In this document: piece after piece, positions 8,683-17,872 of the stretch
Layout: each line of letters opens with the position of its first letter
Position numbering within the stretch: position 1 is the first letter of the stretch
Source: Paenibacillus amylolyticus
GTDB taxonomy: Bacteria > Bacillota > Bacilli > Paenibacillales > Paenibacillaceae
DNA length: 64,000 nucleotides
NCBI RefSeq assembly: GCF_003719335.1
Contig: NZ_RIAS01000006.1
Coordinates: 186,001-250,000, forward strand
Direction: 5' to 3'
Notes under the pieces: generated by a model
The model's input: the letters and a program-made list of their open reading frames with translations, nothing else
Database searches by the model: none
What the model was told of the DNA's origin: nothing
Made by a program: the position numbers and the translations under genes

Positions 8683-9981
8683 ATGAATCCACTGGCTGAA
8701 CAGTTGAACGAAAGTATTCAGGCCGGCAGCAGTCACGTCTACTCCATGCTGTCACAACTCGGCAAAGAAATTTATTTTCCTAAAGAAGGTATCTTAAGTC
8801 AATCTGCGGAAGCAGCAAGCTTGGCTAAGACCTATAATGCAACGATCGGTATCGCTCTGGAGGGTGGAGTGCCAATGCATCTTCCGGTGATTCAGGAAAA
8901 GTTGTCCGCATTCCAGCCGAAGGATCTGTATCCTTACGCGCCGCCTGCAGGCAAACCTGAATTAAGAACCGTTTGGAGAGATAAGATGCTGAAAGAAACT
9001 CCTTCTCTCGAAGGTAAATCTTTCGGGAATCCAATTGTAACGAACGCACTGACTCATGGACTCAGCATCGTAGCCGATCTGTTCACTGAAGAAGGGGACG
9101 CTGTTATATATCCGGATAAAAACTGGGAGAATTACGAGCTGACTTTCGGAATTCGTCGACACGGCCAGTTGATCCATTATCCATTGTTTGATAATCAAAT
9201 GAACTTTAACAGCAACGGGTTGCTTCAGGCGTTGATTGCACAGAAGGACAAAGGGAAAGCCATTGTTCTGCTTAACTTCCCGAACAATCCGACGGGTTAC
9301 ACACCAGGCGGTGCAGAAGCAGATGCCATCGTAGATGCCATTCGTCAAGCTGCAGAAGCGGGTGTAAACGTCGTGGTGGTTACAGATGATGCATACTTTG
9401 GCCTCTTCTTTGAAGATTCCATTCATGAGTCTCTTTTTGGTAAACTGGCCAATATTCATCCACGTGTATTAACGGTGAAGATCGACGGTGCAACGAAAGA
9501 AGAATTCGTATGGGGCTTCCGTGTAGGATTCATTACATTTGCTCATGAAGATGCTGCTGTTTTGCATGCATTAGAGCAAAAAACACTTGGCATCATCCGT
9601 GCAACGATTTCAAGCGGCCCACATCCTTCACAGACTTTTGTTCTGGATGCGCTGAAAGCACCGGAGTTTGAAGCACAGAAACAAGAAAAGTTTGAGATTA
9701 TGAAAGGGCGCGCCAACAAAGTTAAAGCGATTCTAGACAGCGGTAAGTATGGAGACGTATGGGATTATTATCCATTCAACTCAGGTTACTTCATGTGTCT
9801 GAAGCTGAAACAAGTCGGTGCTGAAGCGCTCCGTAGCCATCTGTTGCACCAATATGGTGTAGGCACGATTGCACTCGGTGAATCCGATCTGCGGATTGCC
9901 TTCTCTTGTATCGAGGAAAATGGTCTCGAAGAACTGTTCGATACGATCTATCGTGGCGTACAGGATCTGCAAACGACATAA
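8683..9981 (+). CDS. Class I/II aminotransferase, PLP-dependent
   Basis: 432 residues. Features of fold-type I aminotransferases: LLNFPNNPTGYTP (Asn contacting PLP), VVTDDAYFGLFF (Asp and Tyr), KIDGATKEEFVWGFRVGF with the Schiff-base Lys in GATKEE, and a final Arg region (SDLRIAFSCIEE). The substrate, probably an amino acid, cannot be read from the sequence. The ATG at 8683 is preferred: GGAAGG lies about 10 nt upstream, while the ATG at 8674 touches it. It has its own promoter and terminator, so it is monocistronic. Confidence 0.88.
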   Translation: MNPLAEQLNESIQAGSSHVYSMLSQLGKEIYFPKEGILSQSAEAASLAKTYNATIGIALEGGVPMHLPVIQEKLSAFQPKDLYPYAPPAGKPELRTVWRDKMLKETPSLEGKSFGNPIVTNALTHGLSIVADLFTEEGDAVIYPDKNWENYELTFGIRRHGQLIHYPLFDNQMNFNSNGLLQALIAQKDKGKAIVLLNFPNNPTGYTPGGAEADAIVDAIRQAAEAGVNVVVVTDDAYFGLFFEDSIHESLFGKLANIHPRVLTVKIDGATKEEFVWGFRVGFITFAHEDAAVLHALEQKTLGIIRATISSGPHPSQTFVLDALKAPEFEAQKQEKFEIMKGRANKVKAILDSGKYGDVWDYYPFNSGYFMCLKLKQVGAEALRSHLLHQYGVGTIALGESDLRIAFSCIEENGLEELFDTIYRGVQDLQTT

Positions 9982-10020
9982 AATATAAATATTAACCGTC
10001 TAAATTAGACGGGTTCAAGA

Positions 10021-10082
10021 ATAGAACCCTTTGCGGCACATTGCGAAAGCTAATGTCATTGCCGAAGGGTTCTTTCGTTTTA
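10021..10082 (+). terminator. Terminator after aminotransferase gene
   Basis: The stem GAACCCTT..CGGCA pairs with TGCCGAAGGGTTC, with a two-base bulge, and is followed by TTTCGTTTTATTT. Confidence 0.75.
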
Positions 10083-10261
10083 TTTCATTCATATTTTCAG
10101 AAAACTTCAATCAGCGTCCACTAAGTACTTCTCCTCTCCTACTGGACAGATGCCCAAAACACACATGCACGGGCAGAGGCCCAATCAGCCTAACGCCATG
10201 GCACATAATATACGATGTACGCAAGGGCGTGCCAAACCATCACTCGAAAGGGGTATGACCC

Positions 10262-10387
10262 ATGTCCCAAGTTGAAGATACAAGAGGCGGATACGGATAC
10301 TGTGGCGTTGGAGGATTCACAAACATTGGTGCCATTCTCGTACTGTTTATCCTGCTCGTAATCATCACAAAATCCTTTCTGTGCTAA
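10262..10387 (+). CDS. YjcZ family tiny sporulation membrane protein
   Basis: 41 residues. The pattern is a Gly/Tyr-rich N-terminus (RGGYGYCGVGGF) followed by one hydrophobic helix (IGAILVLFILLVII) and a short KSFLC end. This is the signature of the tiny transmembrane YjcZ family of bacilli, made during sporulation. AAAGGGG lies about 9 nt before the ATG. The ATG 7 nt upstream is in another frame. Flanked by terminators on both sides, it is a stand-alone gene. Confidence 0.85.
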   Translation: MSQVEDTRGGYGYCGVGGFTNIGAILVLFILLVIITKSFLC

Positions 10388-10440
10388 TACGCCTTCGCTA
10401 TGTATACGCGCATGACATCACGAGTTACATCACACATTAA

Positions 10441-10488
10441 AAAGAAGGGTATTTCGGGATTCAGCCCGAAATACCCTTCTTCTCTTGC
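10441..10488. terminator. Bidirectional terminator between yjcZ and ecsB
   Basis: A perfect 16-bp stem: AGAAGGGTATTTCGGG (10443-10458) and its complement (10465-10480), six-base loop, T-rich on the plus side and A-rich before it. Confidence 0.88.
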
Positions 10489-10558
10489 TCCTACGCATGA
10501 TTCACTTGTGTTGAATAAACCTGATAGCTCAACGAAGGCTTAAGCTAACTTGGTTCTT

Positions 10559-11776
10559 CTACTCATCCTCTTCCTCTTTGAGCCATTTACTGCCCTGCGA
10601 ACGACGCATCAGCACGATGACAAGTACACCGAGTACGAGTGCAACGCCTGTCATGCTCAGTCCCTCCATTCCTGCTGCCAGCATCGGCAACCACATGAGC
10701 AGCGCCCCTATAGCATGCAGTTGGAAGATAAAACCGAGTACCTGTGAACGGCGGCTCTCTCCTGAGATCGGATAGATCATGATCCAGAAGGATTCACTGT
10801 GACTGCGGCGCAGCACCCCCAGTTGAATGCCTGTAAGCAGCAGGAAGAACAGATATACCCCGATTCCGAAGTAACTGCCTGCCGTCCACCAGGAAAGCAG
10901 CATACCCAGGATGATCAGACGCAGAACAATAGTGAATACTTCCGTTCGAATAAATGTTTTAGTCATGAGATATCGGTAAGCCTGCCCCGCATTCCATGGA
11001 AGACCATTGCCCCATTTACTGAGCCAGCGGCGAGAGTTTACCTTTTGCCCAGAAGATGGCACATCGACAAACCAGCCTAATGTACGCATCACTCTGCCTC
11101 CCTGCGTCTGCTCCACCTGAATCAGACGTTCCCAAGCAACTCGGTGTTTAACAGGTACACGCAGTGCAACGATATAAACAGCGGCCAGCAGCAACAGAAA
11201 CCAAAGGCTGCGTAGTGGCGGCTGCCATAACCAGGCGGCAACGGCAAGGATAGCCAGTGCCCAGCGTAGTATCCGATATCCCTTGGACGCCCCGGCTTGA
11301 ACCATCCTTAGTTCTTGCCATGCACCATAACTGGACAACACTTTCCATAATACGAGGAACAACATCGACCAGCCCAATGGTTTGGCATCTACATCTGCCC
11401 TTACATAGAGTGGCCACAAGGTAAGAAAGACGAAAAGCAGCAACAGCATTTTATAAATAACGCCACGCACGAAGCTGTTTTTCAAATAATCCTGCATTCG
11501 GTACTCCTGCGGCCGCAGGAAGACAATATCTGCCGGAAGCAAATATGTACGATAACTGCTAAACAGTGCAAGCGGAGCCAGCAATAATAAAGCAATCCAG
11601 CGAATAGGAAATCCCGCAGGAATATTCTGTACAAAGGATGTATACCAAGCGGAGAAAGCGATAACGAGAAACAGAAAAACCATCGCTACACCGCTCTGGA
11701 TGACATAGCCCACATAAGGTAAAATTCCATTCCAGAAACCTGTCCGACGTTGCTTCCATAACAGCTTGAGATCCAT
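10559..11776 (-). CDS. ecsB: ABC transporter permease EcsB
   Basis: 405 residues with about eight to ten hydrophobic segments arranged as in EcsB, the membrane part of the Ecs exporter that in Bacillus affects regulated intramembrane proteolysis, secretion and sporulation. The N-terminal LWKQRRTGFWNGILPYVGYV and the motif RPQEYRMQDYLKNSF are typical. The start is 1 bp after the stop of ecsA, so translation is probably coupled. Confidence 0.85.
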   Translation of the reverse strand: MDLKLLWKQRRTGFWNGILPYVGYVIQSGVAMVFLFLVIAFSAWYTSFVQNIPAGFPIRWIALLLLAPLALFSSYRTYLLPADIVFLRPQEYRMQDYLKNSFVRGVIYKMLLLLFVFLTLWPLYVRADVDAKPLGWSMLFLVLWKVLSSYGAWQELRMVQAGASKGYRILRWALAILAVAAWLWQPPLRSLWFLLLLAAVYIVALRVPVKHRVAWERLIQVEQTQGGRVMRTLGWFVDVPSSGQKVNSRRWLSKWGNGLPWNAGQAYRYLMTKTFIRTEVFTIVLRLIILGMLLSWWTAGSYFGIGVYLFFLLLTGIQLGVLRRSHSESFWIMIYPISGESRRSQVLGFIFQLHAIGALLMWLPMLAAGMEGLSMTGVALVLGVLVIVLMRRSQGSKWLKEEEDE

Positions 11777-11777
11777 A

Positions 11778-12530
11778 CTAATCCCTGCCTTGCACGAGGG
11801 AGTAGAACATATGCTCCAGCGGTGTATCTGGCTCCCCGAACTTCGTACGCAGTTCGTTCAGTGTTCCTTGAGCAATGACCTGTCCGCGATGCAATACAAC
11901 GAAGCGGTCACAATAATTTTCAATCGTGGACAAAATGTGTGAACTCAGCAGAATGGAAGACCCGGCTGCTTTCATCTCCAGCATAAAATCAAGCAGTGAA
12001 CGAATACCCAGCGGGTCGAGTCCAAGAAATGGTTCATCGATAATATAGAGTGGCGGTCCTGCTACAAAAGCACACATAATCATGACCTTTTGACGCATCC
12101 CTTTGGACAGATGTGTGGACAGACTTGTACTTTTCTCATTCATGCGGAACAAGTCCAGTAACTTCTCTGTCCGTTGTTTAAAATCCGCTTCGGACACATT
12201 GTACGCCCTTGCCGTAAACTCCAGATGCTCCATGACGGTCATTTCATCATATAATTCGGGAGATTCCGGTACAAAGGCCATCGCAGATTGGTAGATCTGT
12301 GCATCCTCATCCCGTTTTTTGCCCATTACCCGAACTTCTCCCTGTTGCGGAGTCATCAGACCGAGAATATGTTTCATCGTTGTACTCTTGCCAGCACCGT
12401 TTAATCCGATCAATCCGACCATTTCTCCGCGGCCTACTTCCAGATTCACGTCATGAAGCACTGGCCGTTTGGCACTGTATCCACCACTAAGCCCGCTGAT
12501 TTGCAGCACAGGCGATTGAACATTTTCCAT
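11778..12530 (-). CDS. ecsA: ABC transporter ATP-binding protein EcsA
   Basis: 250 residues. Walker A GLNGAGKSTT (about residue 42), signature HLSKGMRQKV (about 142), Walker B LYIIDEPFLGLDP, and the H-loop LLSSH. The pairing with ecsB identifies it. It starts 25 bp after the helicase stop, so helicase, ecsA and ecsB may form one transcript. Confidence 0.9.
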   Translation of the reverse strand: MENVQSPVLQISGLSGGYSAKRPVLHDVNLEVGRGEMVGLIGLNGAGKSTTMKHILGLMTPQQGEVRVMGKKRDEDAQIYQSAMAFVPESPELYDEMTVMEHLEFTARAYNVSEADFKQRTEKLLDLFRMNEKSTSLSTHLSKGMRQKVMIMCAFVAGPPLYIIDEPFLGLDPLGIRSLLDFMLEMKAAGSSILLSSHILSTIENYCDRFVVLHRGQVIAQGTLNELRTKFGEPDTPLEHMFYSLVQGRD

Positions 12531-12555
12531 CTATCCCTGCACCCCTTTCATCCGA

Positions 12556-13935
12556 TTATTCCTCAGAGCGCGGCGCTCTGTCTTTTCTCCATTTGGGTGC
12601 TCCCTTGTTTTTGCGGTTCTGGTCACTATCTGTGCGGCCTCCATTACCACTAGGTTTGCCGCTTGCGGGACGCTGACCCGAATTCGAAATGGTTGCTCCC
12701 GTACCCGGTTTCCGGTTCCCTTGAGCTGGCTTGCGATCACGAGACTGGCCCGGTTTCCGCGAGAACGAATGTCCTTCAGGACGCGTATCCGGCCGTGGAT
12801 CAGCCACCAACACTTTACCGCCGAAGAGTGTACGCTCCTGCAATTCAATACCGAGTTCCCGTGCAAATTTGCGCATGATGAAAATTTGCGTTTCATCGAC
12901 GATGGACAGCACAATTCCTGAACGCCCCATCCGGCCTGTCCGGCCTGCGCGATGAACATAGTGCTCTGAGTCAAAAGCAGGGTCGTAGTTGATGACCATT
13001 GGCAACCCTTCAATGTCCAGTCCTCTTGCCGCTACCTCGGAGGCAATCAGCAATTGAATTTTGCCGTTACGGAAGGCGGCGAGTACGTTGCTGCGAGTCA
13101 CTTTGTCGGCATCTCCGTACAGCGCAGCTGCGTTCAGCCCGAGGTGATTCATTTTTGCCTCAACCTCACCGATGTCCTCCGTTGCGTTCACAAAGACGAT
13201 AGCCCGATCCGGGTTATATTGTCTAACAAGACGACGCAACATATCGATCTTGTTGCGACTCTCTTCTACAAAATAATAATGTTCGAGTCCGGCAGCCGTC
13301 GCACGATCCGGTTCAATACCGATATGAACAGGCTCTTTCATCTCGCGCTTAGCAAGCGTAGCCGTATGTTCGTCAATTGTAGCTGACAGGAAGATTAACT
13401 GACGGTCGCGCAGAGCACTTTTGAGCACAAATTCCACGTCACTTACACCGCCGAGCTGGAACACCTGATCCGCCTCGTCGATAACAATGGTGGATACATT
13501 GTGCATTTTCAGCTTTTTAAGTGTGATCAGTTCCTTCAACCGTCCAGGCGTACCAACAACCAGTTCTGGATGCTCACGCAATTTCTCGATCTGACGTTTC
13601 ACCGCCGCGCCACCAATCAGACCTTGTACACCGATGCCACGATCCGCACCGTAACGCTGCGCCTCACGTACGATTTGCATTGCAAGTTCCTGCGTTGGTG
13701 CAATAATCAGTTTTTGGGTTCCTTTAATATCACTTTTGATGGATTGCAGCAGCGGCAGCAGATACGCCAGCGTTTTGCCTGTTCCCGTCTGCGACTTGGA
13801 CACCACATCTTTCCCTTCCAAAATAACTGGAATGGTCTGTGCCTGTACCGGGGAAGGCTCGTTAATGCCGTGCCCAGCTAACAAAGTTTCCAGATCCTCT
13901 GCTACGCCAATTGATGCAAAAGTTTGATTCGTCAT
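12556..13935 (-). CDS. DEAD-box ATP-dependent RNA helicase
   Basis: 459 residues. Motifs in order: Q motif (SPVQAQTIPVILEGKD), I (SQTGTGKT), Ia (APTQELAMQ), Ib (GTPGRL), II as DEAD (VIDEADQVF), III (LSATI), IV (AIVFVNA), V (ASEVAARGLDI), VI (HRAGRTGRMGR). The last 90 residues are Arg/Lys/Gly/Pro-rich, an RNA-binding tail. It unwinds structured RNA, probably in ribosome assembly, decay or cold adaptation. The ATG at 13935 fits AAAGG better than the ATG at 13944. Confidence 0.93.
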   Translation of the reverse strand: MTNQTFASIGVAEDLETLLAGHGINEPSPVQAQTIPVILEGKDVVSKSQTGTGKTLAYLLPLLQSIKSDIKGTQKLIIAPTQELAMQIVREAQRYGADRGIGVQGLIGGAAVKRQIEKLREHPELVVGTPGRLKELITLKKLKMHNVSTIVIDEADQVFQLGGVSDVEFVLKSALRDRQLIFLSATIDEHTATLAKREMKEPVHIGIEPDRATAAGLEHYYFVEESRNKIDMLRRLVRQYNPDRAIVFVNATEDIGEVEAKMNHLGLNAAALYGDADKVTRSNVLAAFRNGKIQLLIASEVAARGLDIEGLPMVINYDPAFDSEHYVHRAGRTGRMGRSGIVLSIVDETQIFIMRKFARELGIELQERTLFGGKVLVADPRPDTRPEGHSFSRKPGQSRDRKPAQGNRKPGTGATISNSGQRPASGKPSGNGGRTDSDQNRKNKGAPKWRKDRAPRSEE

Positions 13936-14049
13936 GTATTCCATCCTTTAAATTTATTCGTAAAAAACAAAGCCTGTCATCACATTACCTTTCATTATAT
14001 GCGAAAAAAGCCCGCTTACCAAATCTTATTGCCGAAATGTTCAAGTCTG

Positions 14050-14090
14050 CGCAAAAAAAAGAAAAGCCCCTCGGCGGAGCCCTTCTTCAT
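14050..14090 (-). terminator. Terminator after the SDR gene
   Basis: On the minus strand AAGGGCTCC-GCCGA-GGGGCTTTT forms a nine-pair stem with G.U pairs, followed by CTTTTTTTT. Confidence 0.6.
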
Positions 14091-14116
14091 CCGATATATA
14101 GTGCACTCGTTACATT

Positions 14117-14890
14117 CTACTTCTGATTCATTACACCGTGAGACAATCGATCGGCAAGCCGCGGGAATAATTGATATAGCCAGATGCCAGCTGATGCGAG
14201 CCGCGGCAGATTCACTTCTTCCTTGCGTTTCTTCATAGCCCGAATCATGTGGCCTGCTACATTCTGAGGTGTCAGCATGAGCCAGCGCACATTGTTCACG
14301 TAATGCCCTGAAGGATCAGCACGATCAAAGAACGGTGTATCTATAGGGCCTGGATTAATCGTCGTGACGGTAACTCCTGTCTTGCGCAGTTCCTGACGTA
14401 AAGCATTGCTGAATCCAAGTACAGCATGCTTTGTGGCCGTATATGATGCTGATTTGGCTGTCCCTATTTTACCAGCCATCGAAGCAACGTTTACAATCTG
14501 GCCTTTGCCCCGTTCCAGCATATGTGGAAGCACCGCTTTGGTACAACGGACAATGCCCATGTAATTTACGTCCATCATCTCATCGAATTCTTGTACAGAC
14601 ATGTCTGCCATCGCAGCAAATTTTCCGTATCCGGCGTTATTCAGTAAAATATCGATTCGTCCGTATTTATGTAACATTTCATCTACAGCCGTTTGAACCT
14701 GCTCACTGTCTGTAACATCCAGCGTAAGCAGTTCATGCCGTCCCTGTAATGAAGCACCAATCTGATCCAGCTTATCCCGCGAACGGGCAGCCAAAATCGG
14801 GATGGCTCCTTCCTCGATCAGCATTTGTGCACAGAGCGCACCAATTCCACTTGATGCTCCTGTTATAAAAACAACCTGATCTTTCAGCAT
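14117..14890 (-). CDS. Short-chain dehydrogenase/reductase (SDR family)
   Basis: 257 residues. Rossmann motif TGASSGIG near residue 10, NNAGYGKF, catalytic Ser (NVASMAG), and Tyr-x-x-x-Lys (YTATKHA); the PGPIDTPF loop follows. Classical NAD(P)-dependent SDR, substrate unknown. The basic C-terminal end resembles SDRs of the DltE/YqjQ type. GGGAGG lies 9 nt before the ATG at 14890; the frame extends upstream without a ribosome site. Confidence 0.9.
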   Translation of the reverse strand: MLKDQVVFITGASSGIGALCAQMLIEEGAIPILAARSRDKLDQIGASLQGRHELLTLDVTDSEQVQTAVDEMLHKYGRIDILLNNAGYGKFAAMADMSVQEFDEMMDVNYMGIVRCTKAVLPHMLERGKGQIVNVASMAGKIGTAKSASYTATKHAVLGFSNALRQELRKTGVTVTTINPGPIDTPFFDRADPSGHYVNNVRWLMLTPQNVAGHMIRAMKKRKEEVNLPRLASAGIWLYQLFPRLADRLSHGVMNQK

Positions 14891-14948
14891 GGTTGATGTC
14901 CTCCCGTAATAAAACACATTGGGCCTCCTGAAGGCCTATGCTTCTATT

Positions 14949-15407
14949 TTACGAGATCATCACCTGAATATCCATCTCGCCAATCCCATCCATCAACAAA
15001 GGAATGCTAAGTGCCTTCGTTGCAGTAAATGTGGCTAAAATTTCAGATTGCATAACCTGAGGAGGCGTAATATCCACGACAACGCCTTGGTTGGACAAAA
15101 TTGTACTTGCATTGCCACTGATCATGTTACCGAGCTCAGAGATCGCACTTTTGCTCATATCGTCCATCTCGGTGATTACAAAACCACCCATCATAGCTGA
15201 AACGATTTTCAATGCCACCGTTTCTTGTATACCAAAAACAATATTTCCGCTCAACTGTCCCGTCATTCCAATCACGATCCATACATGGTCAGCAATGTAC
15301 TCTACATTCTTGACGCCAAGATTCCCGGTGGAAGGCGAAACCTGGATGAGCTGTTCAAAAACGTTGCGTGCAGATTCCAGGAATGGGTTAATTACTTCCG
15401 CTTTCAC
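14949..15407 (-). CDS. cheX: CheX, CheY-phosphate phosphatase
   Basis: 152 residues, the usual CheX length. The motif SAISELGNMISGNAS holds the Glu-x-x-Asn pair that attacks CheY-P in the CheC/CheX family. VKAEVINPFLESARNVFEQL is the family N-terminus. The start is a GTG at 15407, nine nt after GAGGAGG; the GTG at 15425 overlaps that ribosome site. It ends adaptation in chemotaxis by dephosphorylating CheY. No other chemotaxis gene is adjacent. Confidence 0.88.
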   Translation of the reverse strand: MKAEVINPFLESARNVFEQLIQVSPSTGNLGVKNVEYIADHVWIVIGMTGQLSGNIVFGIQETVALKIVSAMMGGFVITEMDDMSKSAISELGNMISGNASTILSNQGVVVDITPPQVMQSEILATFTATKALSIPLLMDGIGEMDIQVMIS

Positions 15408-15857
15408 TGTATATGTCCTCCTCACACTGGGTTATTGGTCACACACCAAAAGTCCCATATTCATTAAATTTATTATACTTTATCACGTACGAGAATTCAT
15501 CAAGAATTCAGGAAACCTTGTGTACTATAATTTATCGTCATTAGAATAGCAAATGTTTATAGCTGTTTTTGTCGCTTTACACTTTTGGAAAGAAATATTA
15601 TTCCTTCGTTGACACTGTAAAAGGGGTATAGGACTTTTATACCGGTTGTGTATATAGTTAAAATTTAAAATTTTGGCTTGCTACACATTTATTCCATTTA
15701 TTTAGTCCGTTAGTCTACTTTCTAATAGGCGCATGCCCTTCATTGCTCTGATCTCCGTAATCCCCTATAATTTAAGATAAAAGAAACATAACCCGTCACG
15801 GAATTCACTGCATGACACATGACATACAGAGGATATTTTGTTGCAAGGAGGCCGTAT
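15408..15857. other. Divergent intergenic region cheX / LysR
   Basis: 450 bp, AT-rich. A TATAAT facing cheX sits at 15472-15477 (minus), and TTGACA at 15609-15614 (plus) lacks a well-spaced -10. No SigD-type chemotaxis promoter was found. No gene or RNA motif recognised. Confidence 0.4.
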
Positions 15858-16760
15858 ATGAACATCAGCCAACTCGAAACGCTGATTACTATTTCCAAAA
15901 CGATGAGTTTTCGTAAAGCGGGAGAACTTCTTAACCTGACACAGCCGGCTGTCTCCGCTCAGATCAAAAGTCTGGAAGACGAATTCAACACCGTTCTCGT
16001 CGATCGGAATCAACCCGTAACCCTCACAGATCGCGGACAGGTTTTTCTGGAACATGCTGAACGGATGCTCGATATTGTAGACGAATTGAAACAAAAGCTG
16101 TCCGATCTTGATGAAACGCCACAAGGACGTATTGTACTCGGAACAACAACGTCCATTGCGATTCAAATATTGCCAAGGGTGCTCTCTTACTTTCAGGATC
16201 AATTTCCACTCATTAAAACAAGCATACAATCTCTGCCTTCCGCGCAGATTTATACACAGGTCGAGAACGGTCTGGTGGATATCGGAATTGGATATCTTAC
16301 CGAACGGAATCCTAACCTCAGTACATCGGTGCTGTACTACGATACATTCGAACTCGTTGTATCCCCTTCCCACCCGCTGGCGAAGAAAAAACATGCCGCA
16401 GTTGATGTACTGCGAAGCACACCTCTGATTCTACTGTCCCCGGATACGGTTGGGCGCAGGTTCACAGAAGCCGTGTTCAAAAAATATAACATCGAACCCA
16501 ATGTTGTCATGGAGTTGTCGAGTAGTGAAGAAGTGAAACGAATGGTTGAGATTGATCTGGGTGCAGCCATTATCTCCAAACAATCTGTTGCACAGGAGCT
16601 GCGGCAAGGTACACTCCGCATGATTCCTTTAAGTGAGCTGGAGGTCAGCCACCCTGTAGGTGTCATCTATAAATCCAGTCGTTATCTGAATTCGGCGATG
16701 CATCAGTTTCTGAGTGATCTCAAAGGCATGCCGGAGACTCAATTTATCAGTTCGGAATAA
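15858..16760 (+). CDS. LysR family transcriptional regulator
   Basis: 300 residues. The N-terminal HTH (MSFRKAGELLNLTQPAVSAQIKSLEDEF) and a type-2 periplasmic-binding-like effector domain (GRIVLGTTTSIAIQILPRVL onward) are typical. AAGGAGG lies 7 nt before the ATG at 15858. The downstream PHP phosphatase gene begins 32 bp after its stop, so they may be cotranscribed. Effector and targets cannot be deduced. Confidence 0.9.
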   Translation: MNISQLETLITISKTMSFRKAGELLNLTQPAVSAQIKSLEDEFNTVLVDRNQPVTLTDRGQVFLEHAERMLDIVDELKQKLSDLDETPQGRIVLGTTTSIAIQILPRVLSYFQDQFPLIKTSIQSLPSAQIYTQVENGLVDIGIGYLTERNPNLSTSVLYYDTFELVVSPSHPLAKKKHAAVDVLRSTPLILLSPDTVGRRFTEAVFKKYNIEPNVVMELSSSEEVKRMVEIDLGAAIISKQSVAQELRQGTLRMIPLSELEVSHPVGVIYKSSRYLNSAMHQFLSDLKGMPETQFISSE

Positions 16761-16792
16761 AAACATAGGATAAGAAAGGGTAGGGATTCCAT

Positions 16793-17602
16793 ATGAAATT
16801 TGATCTTCATACACACCATTTTCGCTGCGGTCATGCGGACGGCAACATCAGGGATTACATTGAAGCAGGCATTGAGGCAGGACTTCAGGCTATTGGAATC
16901 TCGGATCACACCCCTTACTTTGGAAGTGAACTGGAGCAGGCGCATCCACGGATTGCAATGGGTAAATCTGAATTACAACATTATGTAGCTGAAGTGCTCG
17001 CGTTAAAAGAAAAATATGCCGGTAAAATTGACGTTTTGCTCGGAATCGAATCCGACTACTTTCCAACTCATGCTGAATTGTACCGGACAACGTTGGGACA
17101 GTACCCGTTTGACTACATTATCGGTTCCGTTCATCACACGGAAGATATCAGTATTTTCAACAAAACCCGTTGGAACGGACTAAGTAATGCTCGTAAAATT
17201 GAAGTGAAAGAAGGCTACTATGCGTTAATCGCAGAATCGGCCCGCAGCGGCATGTTCCAGATTCTCGGACATATTGATGCGATGAAAGGCAATTATCCGC
17301 CATTCTCCGAAATTGTTGCAGACCATGCGATTGACGAAGCTCTTCAGGTGATAGCCGATGCAAACGTTGCGATTGAGATCAACACCTCAGGCAAGACCAA
17401 GCTTAGTGGCGGTTGGTATCCATCCGATGCTATTCTGGAACGTGCCAATCATTTCGGTGTAAAAGTCACCTTTGGTTCAGATGCTCATATCCCCGGCCGG
17501 GTAGGAGATGAGCTTGACCTTGTACGCACACGTCTGCGGGAGATCGGTTTCACCGAGTGGGTATATTTCAAACAAAAGCAAATGCAGATTGTTCCTCTAT
17601 AA
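16793..17602 (+). CDS. PHP-domain histidinol-phosphatase (HisJ/HisK family)
   Basis: 269 residues. Metal-binding motifs of the PHP domain: DLHTHHFRCGHADG at the N-terminus, ISDHTPYF, GIESDYFP, GSVHHTE, ILGHIDAMKG, and FGSDAHIPGRVG near the C-terminus. The family removes phosphate from L-histidinol phosphate in histidine synthesis. Other his genes are not in the window, so the function rests on the family. A terminator follows. Confidence 0.85.
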   Translation: MKFDLHTHHFRCGHADGNIRDYIEAGIEAGLQAIGISDHTPYFGSELEQAHPRIAMGKSELQHYVAEVLALKEKYAGKIDVLLGIESDYFPTHAELYRTTLGQYPFDYIIGSVHHTEDISIFNKTRWNGLSNARKIEVKEGYYALIAESARSGMFQILGHIDAMKGNYPPFSEIVADHAIDEALQVIADANVAIEINTSGKTKLSGGWYPSDAILERANHFGVKVTFGSDAHIPGRVGDELDLVRTRLREIGFTEWVYFKQKQMQIVPL

Positions 17603-17617
17603 AAGTTAACGAAACAC

Positions 17618-17665
17618 AAAGATCCCCACGTAACATGAATATGCGTGAGGATCTTTTCTTTTCTT
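17618..17665 (+). terminator. Terminator after PHP phosphatase
   Basis: AGATCC-CCACG pairs with CGTG-AGGATCT around a 12-nt loop and is followed by TTTCTTTTCTTG. Confidence 0.75.
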
Positions 17666-17705
17666 GTTTTATCTATTCCCTAGTAGATCAAGCACAATAA
17701 CTTTA

Positions 17706-17738
17706 AACAAAAAAATGAACCCGCTCATCGCGGGTTCC
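17706..17738 (-). terminator. Terminator downstream of GNAT gene
   Basis: On the minus strand GAACCCGC-loop-GCGGGTTC (8 perfect pairs) is followed by ATTTTTTTG. Confidence 0.7.
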
Positions 17739-17872
17739 AACAGCATTATCTATTATCAAAAAGGGGGTCATGAGATAAGTTTACCCCTTGTCTGTTAGAG
17801 TTCAATTGCAACTATATTTCAATTGTGTAACAAATGATTGAAGTTTGTTTCAGTTCCTTATCCTCTATTACG

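Noticed and set aside
10031..10258. 75-codon plus-strand frame before yjcZ
   Set aside because: Starts inside the aminotransferase terminator, lacks a ribosome site and has random composition.
12531..13013. 160-codon minus-strand frame overlapping the helicase C-terminus
   Set aside because: It is in another frame of the helicase gene, which has all DEAD-box motifs and a basic tail; the overlapping frame has Cys/Trp-rich non-protein-like composition.
13911..14238. Plus-strand frames in the gap between helicase and SDR genes
   Set aside because: No ribosome sites; the region is explained by the helicase start, a minus-strand terminator and the SDR 3' end.
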